A DNA stretch of 64,000 bases from Occallatibacter gabretensis (GCF_001449115.1 NZ_LAIJ01000002.1:124001-188000); one strand, 5' to 3'. Numbered from the stretch's first letter, positions 52,103 through 62,047 are shown. Numbers and translations: made by a program. The notes: generated from the sequence alone by a model not told the origin.

Positions 52103-53701
52103 ATGCGGAGCTTTCGAGGATTCCTTTTCGCCTTCGTCTGCGCTTCAGCAGTTGTTCTTGCTGCAGCGCAGCCTGCACCCGTGCGTGTGGATATGGCAGC
52201 CGGACAACTTCTGGTGGACGGCAAGCCGTATGTCATCTTAGGCGGTGAGTTGGGGAACTCGTCTGCAGGGACGGCAGCACAGGCAGATGAGATTCTGCCG
52301 CGCATGGCGCATATGCATCTGAACACGGTGCTCATGCCGGTGGCGTGGGAGCAGATTGAGCCGGCGGAAGGGAAGTTTGATTTTGCGATTCTCGACCACT
52401 GGATCGACGAGGCCCGCGCGCAGAATATGCATCTGGTGCCACTGTGGTTTGGAAGCTGGAAGAATGCTTTCTCAGAGTATGCACCCGCGTGGGTAAAGGC
52501 TGACACCAAGCGCTTTCCTCGTGCGCGGACTGCGAATGGCGCACCGACTGAGATTCTGTCGACGCTTGGCCCAGAGACATTGCGGGCAGATAGTCGCGCA
52601 TTCGCAGCGCTGACGGCTCATCTGAAAGAAAAAGATGCAGCACAACAGACTGTGCTGATGATCCAAGTGGAGAATGAGGTCGGAATGCTCGGAGCAGAGC
52701 GCGACCGCTCTGAAGATGCGAATCGCGCGTTTGCTGGAGCTGTTCCGGCGCAGTTGCATGAGAAGCTTACAGCGCGCGAAGGTCATTTTTCCCCGGAGTT
52801 GGCTGCGCAGTTCCATCCGGAAGGCAAAACATGGCGCGAGGTCTTTGGTGATGCTGCGAGCGAAGTCTTCATGGCCTGGCGCTATGCAATGTTTGTGGAT
52901 GCGGTGGTTGAAGCCGGGAAGAAGCAGTATGACTTGCCCATGTACATGAACGCGCAACTGCCGGCATACATGGAGCGGGCAGGGGATTATCCGAGCGGCG
53001 GTCCGCATCCATATTTTCTTGATGTCTATCGCGCGACGGCGCAGCATATCGATTTTTACTCGCCGGACATTTACTGGCCGGAGTTTGCTTATTGGGTGAA
53101 CAGGTATCGCGCTGCTGGATTGCCGGTCTTTGTTCCGGAGGCAAAGCTTGAAGCGGCTCCGTATAACGCGCTCTACGCATACGGGGCAGTGCAGGCGTTT
53201 GGGTTCTGTCCGTTTGGGATTGATTCTCTGAAAGCAGAGAACCCGCTGATTGCCCAGGTGTATGGGGCATTGGAAAGCCTGGGGCCGTCGCTGGCAGAGG
53301 CGCAGCATGCAAATCAGACGCGTGGCATTGTCCTTTACGCCAACAGCGCACGCGGAACGCAGACAGTCACGCTGGGAGGATATCTCTTCCAGGCGAGCTT
53401 ATCGCGTGTGTGGAATACGGGCGCGCTGGAATCACAGAATGGCGCGATGTTACTCATGACAAACGGGACAGATGAGTTTCTTGCCATTGGCACTGGCCTT
53501 ACGGTGAAGATAAGCCGTGATCCGGATACCGATGCAAGGGTGGCAGGGATCGCGAGCATTGAAGAAGTGACAAGATCCGGCTCGGACTGGAAGGTCGTCA
53601 CGCGACTCAACGGCGATCAGAGCAACCAGGGGCGTCAACTCACACTGGACTCGCAGGCAGTCCGCATCTATCGCGTCCGTCTGTACGCGGCAGAACGCTA
53701 G
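52103..53701 (+). CDS. Glycoside hydrolase family 35-like beta-galactosidase (DUF5597 type)
   Basis: A 532-residue secreted TIM-barrel enzyme with a signal peptide (about 1-22). PVAWEQIEPAEGKFDF is a clan GH-A marker, the acid/base Glu192 is in QVENEVG, and the nucleophile Glu346 is in FVPEAKLE. The C-terminal part (about 400-532) matches the DUF5597-type beta domain. Likely substrates are beta-galactosides of plant polysaccharide side chains. It lies 9 bp after the CE15 gene, so the two form an operon. Confidence 0.88.
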   Translation: MRSFRGFLFAFVCASAVVLAAAQPAPVRVDMAAGQLLVDGKPYVILGGELGNSSAGTAAQADEILPRMAHMHLNTVLMPVAWEQIEPAEGKFDFAILDHWIDEARAQNMHLVPLWFGSWKNAFSEYAPAWVKADTKRFPRARTANGAPTEILSTLGPETLRADSRAFAALTAHLKEKDAAQQTVLMIQVENEVGMLGAERDRSEDANRAFAGAVPAQLHEKLTAREGHFSPELAAQFHPEGKTWREVFGDAASEVFMAWRYAMFVDAVVEAGKKQYDLPMYMNAQLPAYMERAGDYPSGGPHPYFLDVYRATAQHIDFYSPDIYWPEFAYWVNRYRAAGLPVFVPEAKLEAAPYNALYAYGAVQAFGFCPFGIDSLKAENPLIAQVYGALESLGPSLAEAQHANQTRGIVLYANSARGTQTVTLGGYLFQASLSRVWNTGALESQNGAMLLMTNGTDEFLAIGTGLTVKISRDPDTDARVAGIASIEEVTRSGSDWKVVTRLNGDQSNQGRQLTLDSQAVRIYRVRLYAAER

Positions 53702-53702
53702 C

Positions 53703-55187
53703 TTATTCGGCTGCGCTCGTTTGCTTTGGTACAAACGGCCATTGTTTGCGGAAAAATGCGCGCACAAGAAATAGAATCACGCCAGCCAGCCCGAGAGCGA
53801 GGCCGCGCGCCATGATCTTTTGCCTTTCCGGATCAGTGAATACAAATGCGAATCCAATGAGCGTGATGATGACAGGCAGAGGATAAAGCCACATGCGAAA
53901 CGGCCTTTCCGCGGCAGGCTTTGTAATGCGCCAGTAGACAATGCCTAAAGCCTGCACAAGAAAAACCATCAGTATCCGCACGATGACCAGAGCGGAGATC
54001 AAGCTGCCCAACTGAAAGATACATAAGGCGGCTGCGAGCAGGCCCATGAACACGACACTGACAACAGGGAAGCCTTTGGTTTTATGCAGACGCTGAAAGG
54101 CGGAGAAGAAGTTATGATCACGCGCGGCGGCGAAGGGGATTCTTGAATAGCCGGTGAGTAACGCGAAGACTGACGCAAAGGCTGTCCAGACAACGGCGAC
54201 GGCAACAAGATCGCCGCCCCAGTTACCCCAGGCCATCTGCGCGGCGCGCGCTGCGGGATAGTTTCCGGCGGTTGCATTCGTCATGCGAATCATTTCGGCG
54301 ACGGGCAACTGACCGAGGATGCCGACGTTCATGAGCAGGTAAAGCACGCCCACGATCAAGATGGAGAGAATCATGGAACGCGGAATGGTGCGCGGAGGAT
54401 CGACGACCTCTTCAGCAAGAAAGCAGATGTTGTAGTAGCCCCAGTAGTCATAGAGAGCGACGAGCAGAGCCCCGGAGAAGCCGATCAGGAATCCGTTGGG
54501 CGGCGACTGATGCGACCAACCTTGCGGAAAGGCCAGCGCAGGATGGAAATGCGTAAGTCCCGTGAAGATGACAAAGGCCAGTGTTGCGAGAACGCCGATC
54601 CAAAGGTATTTAGAGATGCGCGCGATGCCGTCGATGCCGCGAGCAACAAGGATGGTGGCGAGCACTGCCGCGGAAATTGCGGTGAGTGTTGCAGCGGAGA
54701 TTTCAAGCTTGAGTGTGACATCCCCGAGAAAATGAAATCCGAGTGAGCGGCTGAAGAATACATGCTGGAGTGACGGGAAGAGGTAAGAGGCATACCCTGC
54801 AAGGCCGACGCATCCGGTAGCGATGGAGACAGGCGCAGTGAAGATGAGCTGGAAAGTGAAGAGAAATGCGAGAAGCCTGCCGAACTTTTCGCGTCCGTAG
54901 ATTTCCTTTACGTATTCGTATGTCCCGCCGGCTTTAGGGAGTGCCGCACCGAGTTCGGCCCAGATGAGACCGTCTGCAATGGCAATAATAGCTCCGGCAA
55001 TCCAACCAACAAGAGCGAGCGAGCCGCCCATGGCCTTGACCATCAGCGGCAGCGTAGCAAAGGGGCCAACGCCGACCATGTCAATCATGTTCAGAGCGGT
55101 GGCTGGCAGCAGCGTGAGCCTGCGTTGGAGTTGAGGAGAGCTATCCGGCTGGTCTGTTCCGGCTGGGCCGGTGCTGGCTGCACGCAT
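53703..55187 (-). CDS. APC-superfamily amino-acid permease
   Basis: A 494-residue transporter with about 12 membrane segments. The first helix has MVGVGPFATLPLMVKAMGG, the unwound region of APC carriers. Later, GALLVALYDYWGYYNICFLAEEV is typical of the yeast/bacterial amino-acid transporter line. Its ATG (55185-55187) lies head-to-head on the peptidase start. Its 3' end is 1 bp from the GH35 stop. Substrate not determined. Confidence 0.9.
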   Translation of the reverse strand: MRAASTGPAGTDQPDSSPQLQRRLTLLPATALNMIDMVGVGPFATLPLMVKAMGGSLALVGWIAGAIIAIADGLIWAELGAALPKAGGTYEYVKEIYGREKFGRLLAFLFTFQLIFTAPVSIATGCVGLAGYASYLFPSLQHVFFSRSLGFHFLGDVTLKLEISAATLTAISAAVLATILVARGIDGIARISKYLWIGVLATLAFVIFTGLTHFHPALAFPQGWSHQSPPNGFLIGFSGALLVALYDYWGYYNICFLAEEVVDPPRTIPRSMILSILIVGVLYLLMNVGILGQLPVAEMIRMTNATAGNYPAARAAQMAWGNWGGDLVAVAVVWTAFASVFALLTGYSRIPFAAARDHNFFSAFQRLHKTKGFPVVSVVFMGLLAAALCIFQLGSLISALVIVRILMVFLVQALGIVYWRITKPAAERPFRMWLYPLPVIITLIGFAFVFTDPERQKIMARGLALGLAGVILFLVRAFFRKQWPFVPKQTSAAE

Positions 55188-56322
55188 GGCTGCGATTGTA
55201 AAGGAGGCCGCGCGTGATACAACTGACCGGGTGGATTACTCGCGCCGTATCGGGAATTTGCGCCGCAAACTGAGACGCACCGGATTGTCGGGGCTGTTGG
55301 TGACGCATCTTCCGGATGTGCGGTATCTGTGTGGCTTTACCGGATCGAGTGCTTCGCTGGCAATTACCGGCCGCAGGGCGCGGCTGTTTACCGATGGACG
55401 CTATCGTACGCAGGCAGCTGAAGAAGTAAAAGCTGCGGATGTGGAGATTGTTGCTCGCTCAGCTGCTGTTGCTGCGGTGGAATGGCTGGCTGTGCAACCG
55501 GCATCGGAGTCTGCAGGATTTGATCCAGCACACACCACTGTGGCTGAGCTCGCGCGATGGAGAGGAGCACTTCCGGCACGCCTGCGGCGAACATTTTTTG
55601 TGGCGCTGCCAAATCCGTTGGTTGAGCCTCTGCGTCTTGTGAAGGACGAAGCCGAGCTGGCGATTTTGCGCGAAGCCGCGCTGATCGGTTCGCGACTTTT
55701 TGACTACATTCTCGGCGTTCTACGTCCAGGTCTGCGCGAGGTAGAAGTAGCAGCGGAACTGGAACACGCAGCTCGCATGGCAGGCGCAGAGGGAATGTCG
55801 TTTGACACGATCGTGGCTTCCGGACCCCGCTCGGCACTTCCGCATGGACATGCGTCGGAAGCGCGCCTGCCCCGCCGAGGCTTTCTTACCCTCGACTTCG
55901 GTATAATCCACAAGGGTTACTGCAGCGATATGACCCGTACGGTGTACCTTGGCAAGCCCCGGGCAAATGAGCGCGCCGCTTATACGGCGGTCCTTGAAGC
56001 CCAGCAAGCTGCGGTGGATGCTGTTGCGGCAGGAGTACGCTGCGGTGACGTGGACGAAGCCGCAAGAAGTGTGCTCCGCCGCGCCGGACTTGCTGAGGCG
56101 TTTTCGCACTCGACAGGCCACGGCGTGGGTATTGAGATTCACGAGCCGCCACGCATCGCTTCCGGGCAAACCACCCGCCTTGAGGCCGGCATGGTGGTGA
56201 CAATCGAACCGGGTGTCTACCTGCCGGGGCAGTTCGGCATCCGCATTGAAGATATGGTGGCAGTGACGCGCACGGGCGGTGAGATTTTTACCCCTGCGCC
56301 CAAGGCCCTGATTGAGCTTTGA
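55186..56322 (+). CDS. Xaa-Pro aminopeptidase/M24-family metallopeptidase
   Basis: A 378-residue cytoplasmic peptidase with the pita-bread fold. The metal ligands are Asp in LTLDFG, Asp in CSDMTRT, His in HSTGHGVG, Glu in TIEPG and Glu in RIEDM. The N-terminal creatinase-like domain (LLVTHLPDVRYLCGFTGSSA) marks aminopeptidase P-like enzymes. The start at 55186 is adopted; an upstream in-frame ATG (55171) and GTG at 55231 are alternatives. It is followed 42 bp later by accB. Confidence 0.88.
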   Translation: MAAIVKEAARDTTDRVDYSRRIGNLRRKLRRTGLSGLLVTHLPDVRYLCGFTGSSASLAITGRRARLFTDGRYRTQAAEEVKAADVEIVARSAAVAAVEWLAVQPASESAGFDPAHTTVAELARWRGALPARLRRTFFVALPNPLVEPLRLVKDEAELAILREAALIGSRLFDYILGVLRPGLREVEVAAELEHAARMAGAEGMSFDTIVASGPRSALPHGHASEARLPRRGFLTLDFGIIHKGYCSDMTRTVYLGKPRANERAAYTAVLEAQQAAVDAVAAGVRCGDVDEAARSVLRRAGLAEAFSHSTGHGVGIEIHEPPRIASGQTTRLEAGMVVTIEPGVYLPGQFGIRIEDMVAVTRTGGEIFTPAPKALIEL

Positions 56323-56364
56323 ATAGTTTTTTGCCCATGTAGGCTTCTGATATAGAAGGAACGA

Positions 56365-56850
56365 ATGAAACAAGAAGATATTCAGGATCTGCAGCAATTG
56401 ATCGAGTTCCTCAAGGAACATGGCGTCGCCGAGTTTGACCTCGAGCGCGAAGATGTGAAGGTCCGGCTCAAGTTTGTGCAACCGGTGGCTCCCATGGTTG
56501 CATTTACTCCATCTATTGCGCCCGTGGCTGCGCTTCCCCCTGTGTCTGCTGCCGCTTCTGTAACATCCCCGGCACCAGCGGCTGTTCCCGCCCCCAGCGC
56601 AGAAGAAAACCTGCACATCATCAAGTCGCCGATTGTGGGAACCTTTTACGGTTCGCCCTCACCTGGAGCAGGGATGTTTGTTTCACCCGGAGAACGCGTG
56701 GAGAAAGGGCAAGTGGTCTGCATTGTCGAGGCCATGAAGCTCATGAACGAGATTGAGTCCGACGCTGCCGGAGAGATCGTTAAGATGCTGGTAACCAATG
56801 GTCAAGCGGTAGAGTACGGCCAGCCACTGTTTTCGGTTCGCACGGCCTAA
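56365..56850 (+). CDS. accB: Biotin carboxyl carrier protein of acetyl-CoA carboxylase
   Basis: It carries biotin between the biotin carboxylase and carboxyltransferase in malonyl-CoA synthesis. The 161 residues have an N-terminal helical segment, a Pro/Ala linker (about 50-85), and the biotinyl domain with Lys125 in EAMKLMNE. The thumb motif and KSPIVGTFY are present. accC follows 29 bp downstream. Confidence 0.97.
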   Translation: MKQEDIQDLQQLIEFLKEHGVAEFDLEREDVKVRLKFVQPVAPMVAFTPSIAPVAALPPVSAAASVTSPAPAAVPAPSAEENLHIIKSPIVGTFYGSPSPGAGMFVSPGERVEKGQVVCIVEAMKLMNEIESDAAGEIVKMLVTNGQAVEYGQPLFSVRTA

Positions 56851-56879
56851 GCGCGCCTTTTGCTCTACTAAGGATAAAA

Positions 56880-58229
56880 ATGTTTCGCAAGGTTCTGATT
56901 GCCAATCGCGGCGAAATTGCGCTGCGCGTCATCAATGCCTGCCGAGAGCTCGGCATACGCACAGTTGCGATCTACAGTGAAGCAGACCGCAATTCGCTCC
57001 ACGTGCGCTTTGCCGATGAGGCAATCTGCATTGGTCCGCCGCGCCCGGCGGATAGCTATCTCAATGTCCCGGCGGTGATCTCAGCCGCAGAGATCGCCAA
57101 TGTAGACGCGATTCATCCGGGCTATGGTCTGCTAAGCGAGAACGCAAACTTCGCTGAGGTCTGCCGCGCATCGAATATCAAGTTCATTGGGCCGCCACCA
57201 GAGGTGACCCGCCTGATGGGCGAAAAGGAAAAAGCCCGCCAGGCGATGAAGAAAGCCAAGGTGCCGATTCTGCCGGGATCTGATGGCGTAGTCGATTCAG
57301 AAGAAGACGCGCAGGAGTGGGCTCAGAGGGTCGGCTTTCCAGTAATTCTCAAGGCCAAAGCCGGCGGCGGTGGGCGCGGTATGAGAATTGTGCGCACCGC
57401 CGAAGAGCTGCCGAATCTTTATCACGCCGCATCGACCGAGGCCGCAAATGCCTTCGGCAACGGCGAGCTGTACATGGAGAAGTTCATTGAGCGGCCGCGG
57501 CATATTGAGTTCCAGGTGCTGGCTGACGAGCACGGTGACGTCAGAACTCTCTTTGAACGCGAGTGCTCCATTCAGCGGCGGCACCAGAAGCTGATTGAGG
57601 AAGCGCCGTCGCTACAGGTGACGCCCAAGATCCGCGAGGAGATCGATGCGACCCTTCGCCGCTGCCTCACGGAAATCGGATACCAGAATGCCGGAACCGT
57701 TGAATTTCTCATGGACGAGGACAGGCAGATCTACTTCATCGAAATGAATACGCGCATCCAGGTGGAGCACCCGGTAACAGAGTTCATCACGGGCATCGAC
57801 CTGGTGAAGGCGCAGTTGCGGATTGCCTCCGGCGAGAGGCTGAGCGATATTCTGCCGGCAAAACTGGAGATGCGTGGGCATGCAATTGAGTGCCGCATCA
57901 ACGCGGAGAACCCGGTAAAGTTCACGCCCTCCGCGGGGCGCATTACCGCATTTAATGTTCCCGGCGGCAACGGTGTACGAGTCGACACAGCGCAATATGC
58001 TGAAGGCGTTGTGCCCCCATATTACGACTCGCTCATTGCCAAACTCATTGTGCACGGCGATACGCGCGAGGAAGCCATGAACAAGATGCAGCGCGCACTG
58101 AGTCAATTTGTGGTGCAGGGAATAGAGACCTCGATTCCTCTGCATCAGGCAATCTTTGAGGATGAGAACTTCCGCAAAGGCGAGTTCGACACCAAGTTCA
58201 TGGAACGGTTTCTGGCGGCGCGGCAGTAG
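56880..58229 (+). CDS. accC: Biotin carboxylase subunit of acetyl-CoA carboxylase
   Basis: It carboxylates biotin on AccB using ATP and bicarbonate. The 449 residues are the exact family size. [17 protein letters not shown] starts the protein. GGGGRGMR is the ATP-grasp glycine loop, and [20 protein letters not shown] is the active-site signature. It is co-transcribed with accB. An inverted repeat lies after the stop. Confidence 0.97.
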   Translation: MFRKVLIANRGEIALRVINACRELGIRTVAIYSEADRNSLHVRFADEAICIGPPRPADSYLNVPAVISAAEIANVDAIHPGYGLLSENANFAEVCRASNIKFIGPPPEVTRLMGEKEKARQAMKKAKVPILPGSDGVVDSEEDAQEWAQRVGFPVILKAKAGGGGRGMRIVRTAEELPNLYHAASTEAANAFGNGELYMEKFIERPRHIEFQVLADEHGDVRTLFERECSIQRRHQKLIEEAPSLQVTPKIREEIDATLRRCLTEIGYQNAGTVEFLMDEDRQIYFIEMNTRIQVEHPVTEFITGIDLVKAQLRIASGERLSDILPAKLEMRGHAIECRINAENPVKFTPSAGRITAFNVPGGNGVRVDTAQYAEGVVPPYYDSLIAKLIVHGDTREEAMNKMQRALSQFVVQGIETSIPLHQAIFEDENFRKGEFDTKFMERFLAARQ

Positions 58230-58240
58230 CGCAATCGTCA

Positions 58241-58280
58241 ATGCTCAACGGTGGCCGTAAGCTGATACTCTGTTGAGCAT
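58241..58280. promoter_or_regulatory. Inverted repeat between accC and the multicopper oxidase
   Basis: ATGCTCAAC (58241-58249) and GTTGAGCAT (58272-58280) are perfect inverted repeats with a 22-nt gap. The right arm ends 2 bp before the multicopper oxidase ATG, so a hairpin would cover the ribosome-binding region. It could end the acc transcript or control the oxidase. Confidence 0.5.
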
Positions 58281-58282
58281 CG

Positions 58283-59680
58283 ATGCTTACACGTCGTCAC
58301 TTTCTTCAGACCGCGGGCTGGTCGTTAGCGGCTGCAGCTTTGCCTTTGCGAGCCGCTCCCAAAGCCGCCGCCGGCAAAGCGGACTATTCTCTCCGCATTG
58401 AGCCCTGCACGCTCGACATTGCTCCGGGCGTGACGGTGAAGACCACCGCGTACAACGGCCAGGTTCCCGGCCCAATTCTGCGGCTGCGCGAAGGCGTTCC
58501 TGTCACCATGGATGTGACAAATGCGAGCCAGAATCCAGATCTGGTCCATTGGCACGGACTCGCAATTGACTCACTCAATGACGGCGCAATGGAAGAAGGC
58601 TCGCCCATGATTGCGCCGGGCGGACAGCAGCGTTATGCGTTTACGCCAAGGCCTGCCGGGACGCGCTGGTATCACACGCATGCCAGCGCGGGTACCGATC
58701 TGAACCGGGGCACCTACAGCGGGCAATTCGGTTTCCTGATGGTAGAGGGACGATCGGGCTTTGCGGCCGAAGGGAAGTTCGATCAGGAGATTTTCCTGGC
58801 AATTCATCACTGGGAGCCGCGCTTTGTTCCGATGGTGGATTCGATGCGGCAGGCAAGCGCGAATGCTCCACTGACCGCGGGCTCGGATGTGGGCTATCAG
58901 CACGCTACCATCAACGCGCATAAGCTCGGCGTTGGCGAACCGCTTCGCGTAAAGCAAGGCCAGCGCGTCCTGATGCATATCTTGAATGCGAGCGCGACAG
59001 AGAATGTGGAGCTTGCATTGCCTGGGCACACTTTCAAAGTGGTGGCAATGGATGGCAACCCCGTTCCGCGCCCCCAATCCGTCGAGCGGCTGAGCATTGC
59101 GGTGGCCGAGCGGGTAGACGCGATCGTAGAGATGAACTCGCCGGGCGTGTGGGTGCTTGGGTCCACGCTCGCGGACTCGCGCCAGATGGGGCTTGGAGTG
59201 GTCGTGGAGTACGCGGGCAGCAAAGGCGCGCCTTTGTGGCGCAATCCGGCGCCTGCGCAGTGGGATTACATGCAATTTGCGAATGCGACACCGGCTGCAG
59301 CTCCGGATGAGACGATTACGCTGACCTTCCGCGACATTGGCCAGGTGAATGGAAGCCAATTCGACTACTGGACGATTAACAATCAGTCATGGCCCAAGAT
59401 CGATCCGATTGAAGTGCATGCAGGCAAACGATACAGGCTGTTGCTGCGCAACGGCAGCGGCGATCAGCATCCGATTCATCTGCATCGCCACACATTTGAG
59501 GTTACCCAAATCGGCAAGCGACAGATGAGCGGACTGCGCAAAGACACCATCAACGTGATGCCGCTCGATACAGTGGCTATCGACTTCGTTGCTGACAACC
59601 CCGGCGACACTTTGTGGCATTGCCATCAGCAGTTGCACATGGACCTCGGCTTCATGCAGTTGATCAAGTATGTGGGATAA
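58283..59680 (+). CDS. Multicopper oxidase, Tat-exported
   Basis: A 465-residue periplasmic oxidase. The twin-arginine signal RRHFLQ lies at residues 4-9. Copper sites are His89-Trp-His91, His131-Thr-His133, an HPIHLH block (about 400) and HCHQQLHMDLGFM (about 445) with the T1 Cys. It resembles laccase/CumA/CopA-like three-domain oxidases. Its Met content is not high, so a CopA-type role is uncertain. No Shine-Dalgarno sequence is obvious. The PQQ dehydrogenase follows 6 bp downstream. Confidence 0.9.
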   Translation: MLTRRHFLQTAGWSLAAAALPLRAAPKAAAGKADYSLRIEPCTLDIAPGVTVKTTAYNGQVPGPILRLREGVPVTMDVTNASQNPDLVHWHGLAIDSLNDGAMEEGSPMIAPGGQQRYAFTPRPAGTRWYHTHASAGTDLNRGTYSGQFGFLMVEGRSGFAAEGKFDQEIFLAIHHWEPRFVPMVDSMRQASANAPLTAGSDVGYQHATINAHKLGVGEPLRVKQGQRVLMHILNASATENVELALPGHTFKVVAMDGNPVPRPQSVERLSIAVAERVDAIVEMNSPGVWVLGSTLADSRQMGLGVVVEYAGSKGAPLWRNPAPAQWDYMQFANATPAAAPDETITLTFRDIGQVNGSQFDYWTINNQSWPKIDPIEVHAGKRYRLLLRNGSGDQHPIHLHRHTFEVTQIGKRQMSGLRKDTINVMPLDTVAIDFVADNPGDTLWHCHQQLHMDLGFMQLIKYVG

Positions 59681-59686
59681 GCGTCG

Positions 59687-62047
59687 ATGATTCGTTCGAT
59701 CTTGGCAGCCTTTGTGATCGCGGCACTTGCAGGGCGAATCTGCGCCGCACAGAAAGACGTTCCCTGGTCCAGCTACAATGGCGGGCGCGAAGGCGATCAT
59801 TACTCCAGGCTCACGCAGATCAATCGCGCAAATGTAAATCAGCTTCAAGTTGCGTGGACCTTTGACACTGGCGAAAAAGGCGGGATGCAGGATAATCCGC
59901 TGATCATCGGCCGTACGCTCTATGCGTACACGCCAACCGAAAAGATCGTTGCGCTGGATGCGGCGACAGGCAAGCTGAAGTGGAAGTTTGATTCCGGCGT
60001 CGTCGGTACACAGCCTGCGCGCGGCATGTCGTGGTGGACGGACGGCAAGGAAAATCGCCTTCTTGTCGGCATCATGAATTTTCTCTATTGCCTCGACCCG
60101 GCAACGGGAAAACCGATTGCGAGCTTCGGTGAGCAAGGCCGAATCGACTTACGCAAAGGGCTGCGAGAACCGTGGGAGCAGCAGTCGATTGTGCTGACCA
60201 CGCCGGGGATGCTGTGGAAGGACATGATCATTGTAGGCGGCCGCAATCCCGAGGCGCATCCCGCGCCGCCGGGCGATGTGCGAGCCTTCGATGTGCATAC
60301 GGGCGCATTGCGCTGGGTCTTCCATACCATTCCGCACCCCGGCGAGGCGGGTTATGAAACCTGGCCCGCAGATGCGTGGAAGCGTTCCGGGGCGGCAAAT
60401 AACTGGGCAGGCATGGCGCTCGATGAGGAGCGTGGAATTCTCTATGTCCCCACCGGCTCCGCAGTGATGGACTTCTATGGCGGCGACCGGATTGGCGACG
60501 ACCTCTACGCCAACACGTTGCTGGCTCTGGATGCGAACACAGGCAAGCGAATCTGGCACTTTCAGGATGTGCATCACGACATCTGGGATCGCGACTTTCC
60601 GTCGCCGCCTGCGCTCTTCACCATAGTGCGCGATGGTAAAACCATTCCCGCCATGGCGCAGACCACCAAGCAGGGATGGCTGTATCTCTTCAATAGGCTT
60701 ACCGGCGAGCCACTTTTTCCGATTCACGAACACGAATATCCCGCGAGCAATGTTCCCGGCGAGCAGGCGTCGAAGACACAGCCTCTACCGGACTGGCCAC
60801 AGCCTTTCGCGCGCCAACGGCTCACGGAAGCCGATCTGACTACGCGCACCCCTGCCGCGCATGAGTGGGCCGTAAAGACCTTCCGCGAATTCAAGAGTGA
60901 CGGACAGTTCATTCCGTTCTCCGTGGAGCGGCAGACGGTGATCTTCCCTGGCTTCGACGGCGGCGCGGAATGGGGCGGCCCGGCAATCGATCCGGTACAC
61001 AAGATTCTCTACGTCAACGCCAACGAAATGGTGTGGACCGGCGGCCTGGCGCCTGCGGGGAAAGTCAGCAGCCCCGGCGAGGGTATTTATCGCTCACAAT
61101 GCGCCATCTGTCATGGCCTCGATCGCACGGGTTCACCCCCGGCCTTTCCTGCGCTGCTCGATGCCATGCCGCGCCTCGGCGAAGAGAAGATTCGACAAAC
61201 CGTCCGGCAGGGAACCGGACGCATGCCATCGTTTCCAAATCTTGATGGCAGTGGGTTAACCGATCTCGTTGCCTTTCTCCGCACCAAACCCAGCGCGGAA
61301 GACAAGAAGGAGATGGCAGCAGCTCTGGGCGCAGAAACATCCACCGATGCTGCCGGCCAGGCGACCTATCAGGAACGATGCGCCATCTGCCACGGAGAAA
61401 AGCGCGAAGGCATTCCGCCTTCATTTCCCATGCTGATCGGCCTGGGCACCCGCCTATCGGCAACCCAAACAGTTGACCTGATCCACAAAGGCAAGGGCCG
61501 CATGCCGCCCATGCCGGCACTCCAAGGCGCGGAGTTGGAGTCTCTGCTGCGGTATCTCGGGGTTGGAGCCAAGAGCAGTGAAACTCAAGAGGCAAAGAAC
61601 GTTCCGCCTGACTATATTTTTTCCGGCTACCGCAAGTTCCTAGATCCCGATGGCTACCCAGCATTCACGCCGCCGTGGGGCACATTGAACGCGATTGATC
61701 TCACCACTGGCAAGTATCTGTGGAAGGTCAATCTCGGTGAGTACCCAGCGCTGGCAAAGCAAGGGCTGGCCAATACCGGCTCAGAGAACTATGGCGGACC
61801 GGTTGTCACTGCAGGTGGTGTTCTCTTCATCAGCGCTACGGTTTACGACCACACAATCCGCGCCTTTGATACAGGCACAGGCAAGCTGCTATGGCGCGCG
61901 GATCTGCCGTTTTCCGGAGTGGCTACGCCGGCAACTTACATGGTCGATGGCCGCCAATATGTTGTGATTGCCACCAGCAACGCCCGCACTCCGAATGAGC
62001 CTCAAGGCGGGATTTATGTCGCCTTTGCATTGCCCAGTCACAAGTAA
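59687..62047 (+). CDS. PQQ-dependent dehydrogenase with two cytochrome c domains inside the propeller
   Basis: A 786-residue exported quinoprotein with a signal peptide (about 1-20). The propeller covers about 25-455 (VPWSSYNGGREGDHYS, ALDAATGKLKWKFDSG, FQDVHHDIWDRDFPSPP) and resumes at about 630-786 (WGTLNAIDLTTGKYLWKVN, then GGVLFISATVYDHTIRAFDT). Between the two parts lie two CAICHG haem c sites, about residues 472 and 564. It resembles glucose/alcohol dehydrogenase-type enzymes. The donor is unknown. It is downstream of a multicopper oxidase in the same operon, which may be its electron acceptor or a partner. Confidence 0.88.
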   Translation: MIRSILAAFVIAALAGRICAAQKDVPWSSYNGGREGDHYSRLTQINRANVNQLQVAWTFDTGEKGGMQDNPLIIGRTLYAYTPTEKIVALDAATGKLKWKFDSGVVGTQPARGMSWWTDGKENRLLVGIMNFLYCLDPATGKPIASFGEQGRIDLRKGLREPWEQQSIVLTTPGMLWKDMIIVGGRNPEAHPAPPGDVRAFDVHTGALRWVFHTIPHPGEAGYETWPADAWKRSGAANNWAGMALDEERGILYVPTGSAVMDFYGGDRIGDDLYANTLLALDANTGKRIWHFQDVHHDIWDRDFPSPPALFTIVRDGKTIPAMAQTTKQGWLYLFNRLTGEPLFPIHEHEYPASNVPGEQASKTQPLPDWPQPFARQRLTEADLTTRTPAAHEWAVKTFREFKSDGQFIPFSVERQTVIFPGFDGGAEWGGPAIDPVHKILYVNANEMVWTGGLAPAGKVSSPGEGIYRSQCAICHGLDRTGSPPAFPALLDAMPRLGEEKIRQTVRQGTGRMPSFPNLDGSGLTDLVAFLRTKPSAEDKKEMAAALGAETSTDAAGQATYQERCAICHGEKREGIPPSFPMLIGLGTRLSATQTVDLIHKGKGRMPPMPALQGAELESLLRYLGVGAKSSETQEAKNVPPDYIFSGYRKFLDPDGYPAFTPPWGTLNAIDLTTGKYLWKVNLGEYPALAKQGLANTGSENYGGPVVTAGGVLFISATVYDHTIRAFDTGTGKLLWRADLPFSGVATPATYMVDGRQYVVIATSNARTPNEPQGGIYVAFALPSHK

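Noticed and set aside
61675..61690. Possible further GTGCCCCA element (GTGGGGCAC) in the PQQ dehydrogenase
   Set aside because: Only the short outer motif is present, with no complementary stem or closing TGGGA; the residues there (PPWGTLNAID) are family-typical.
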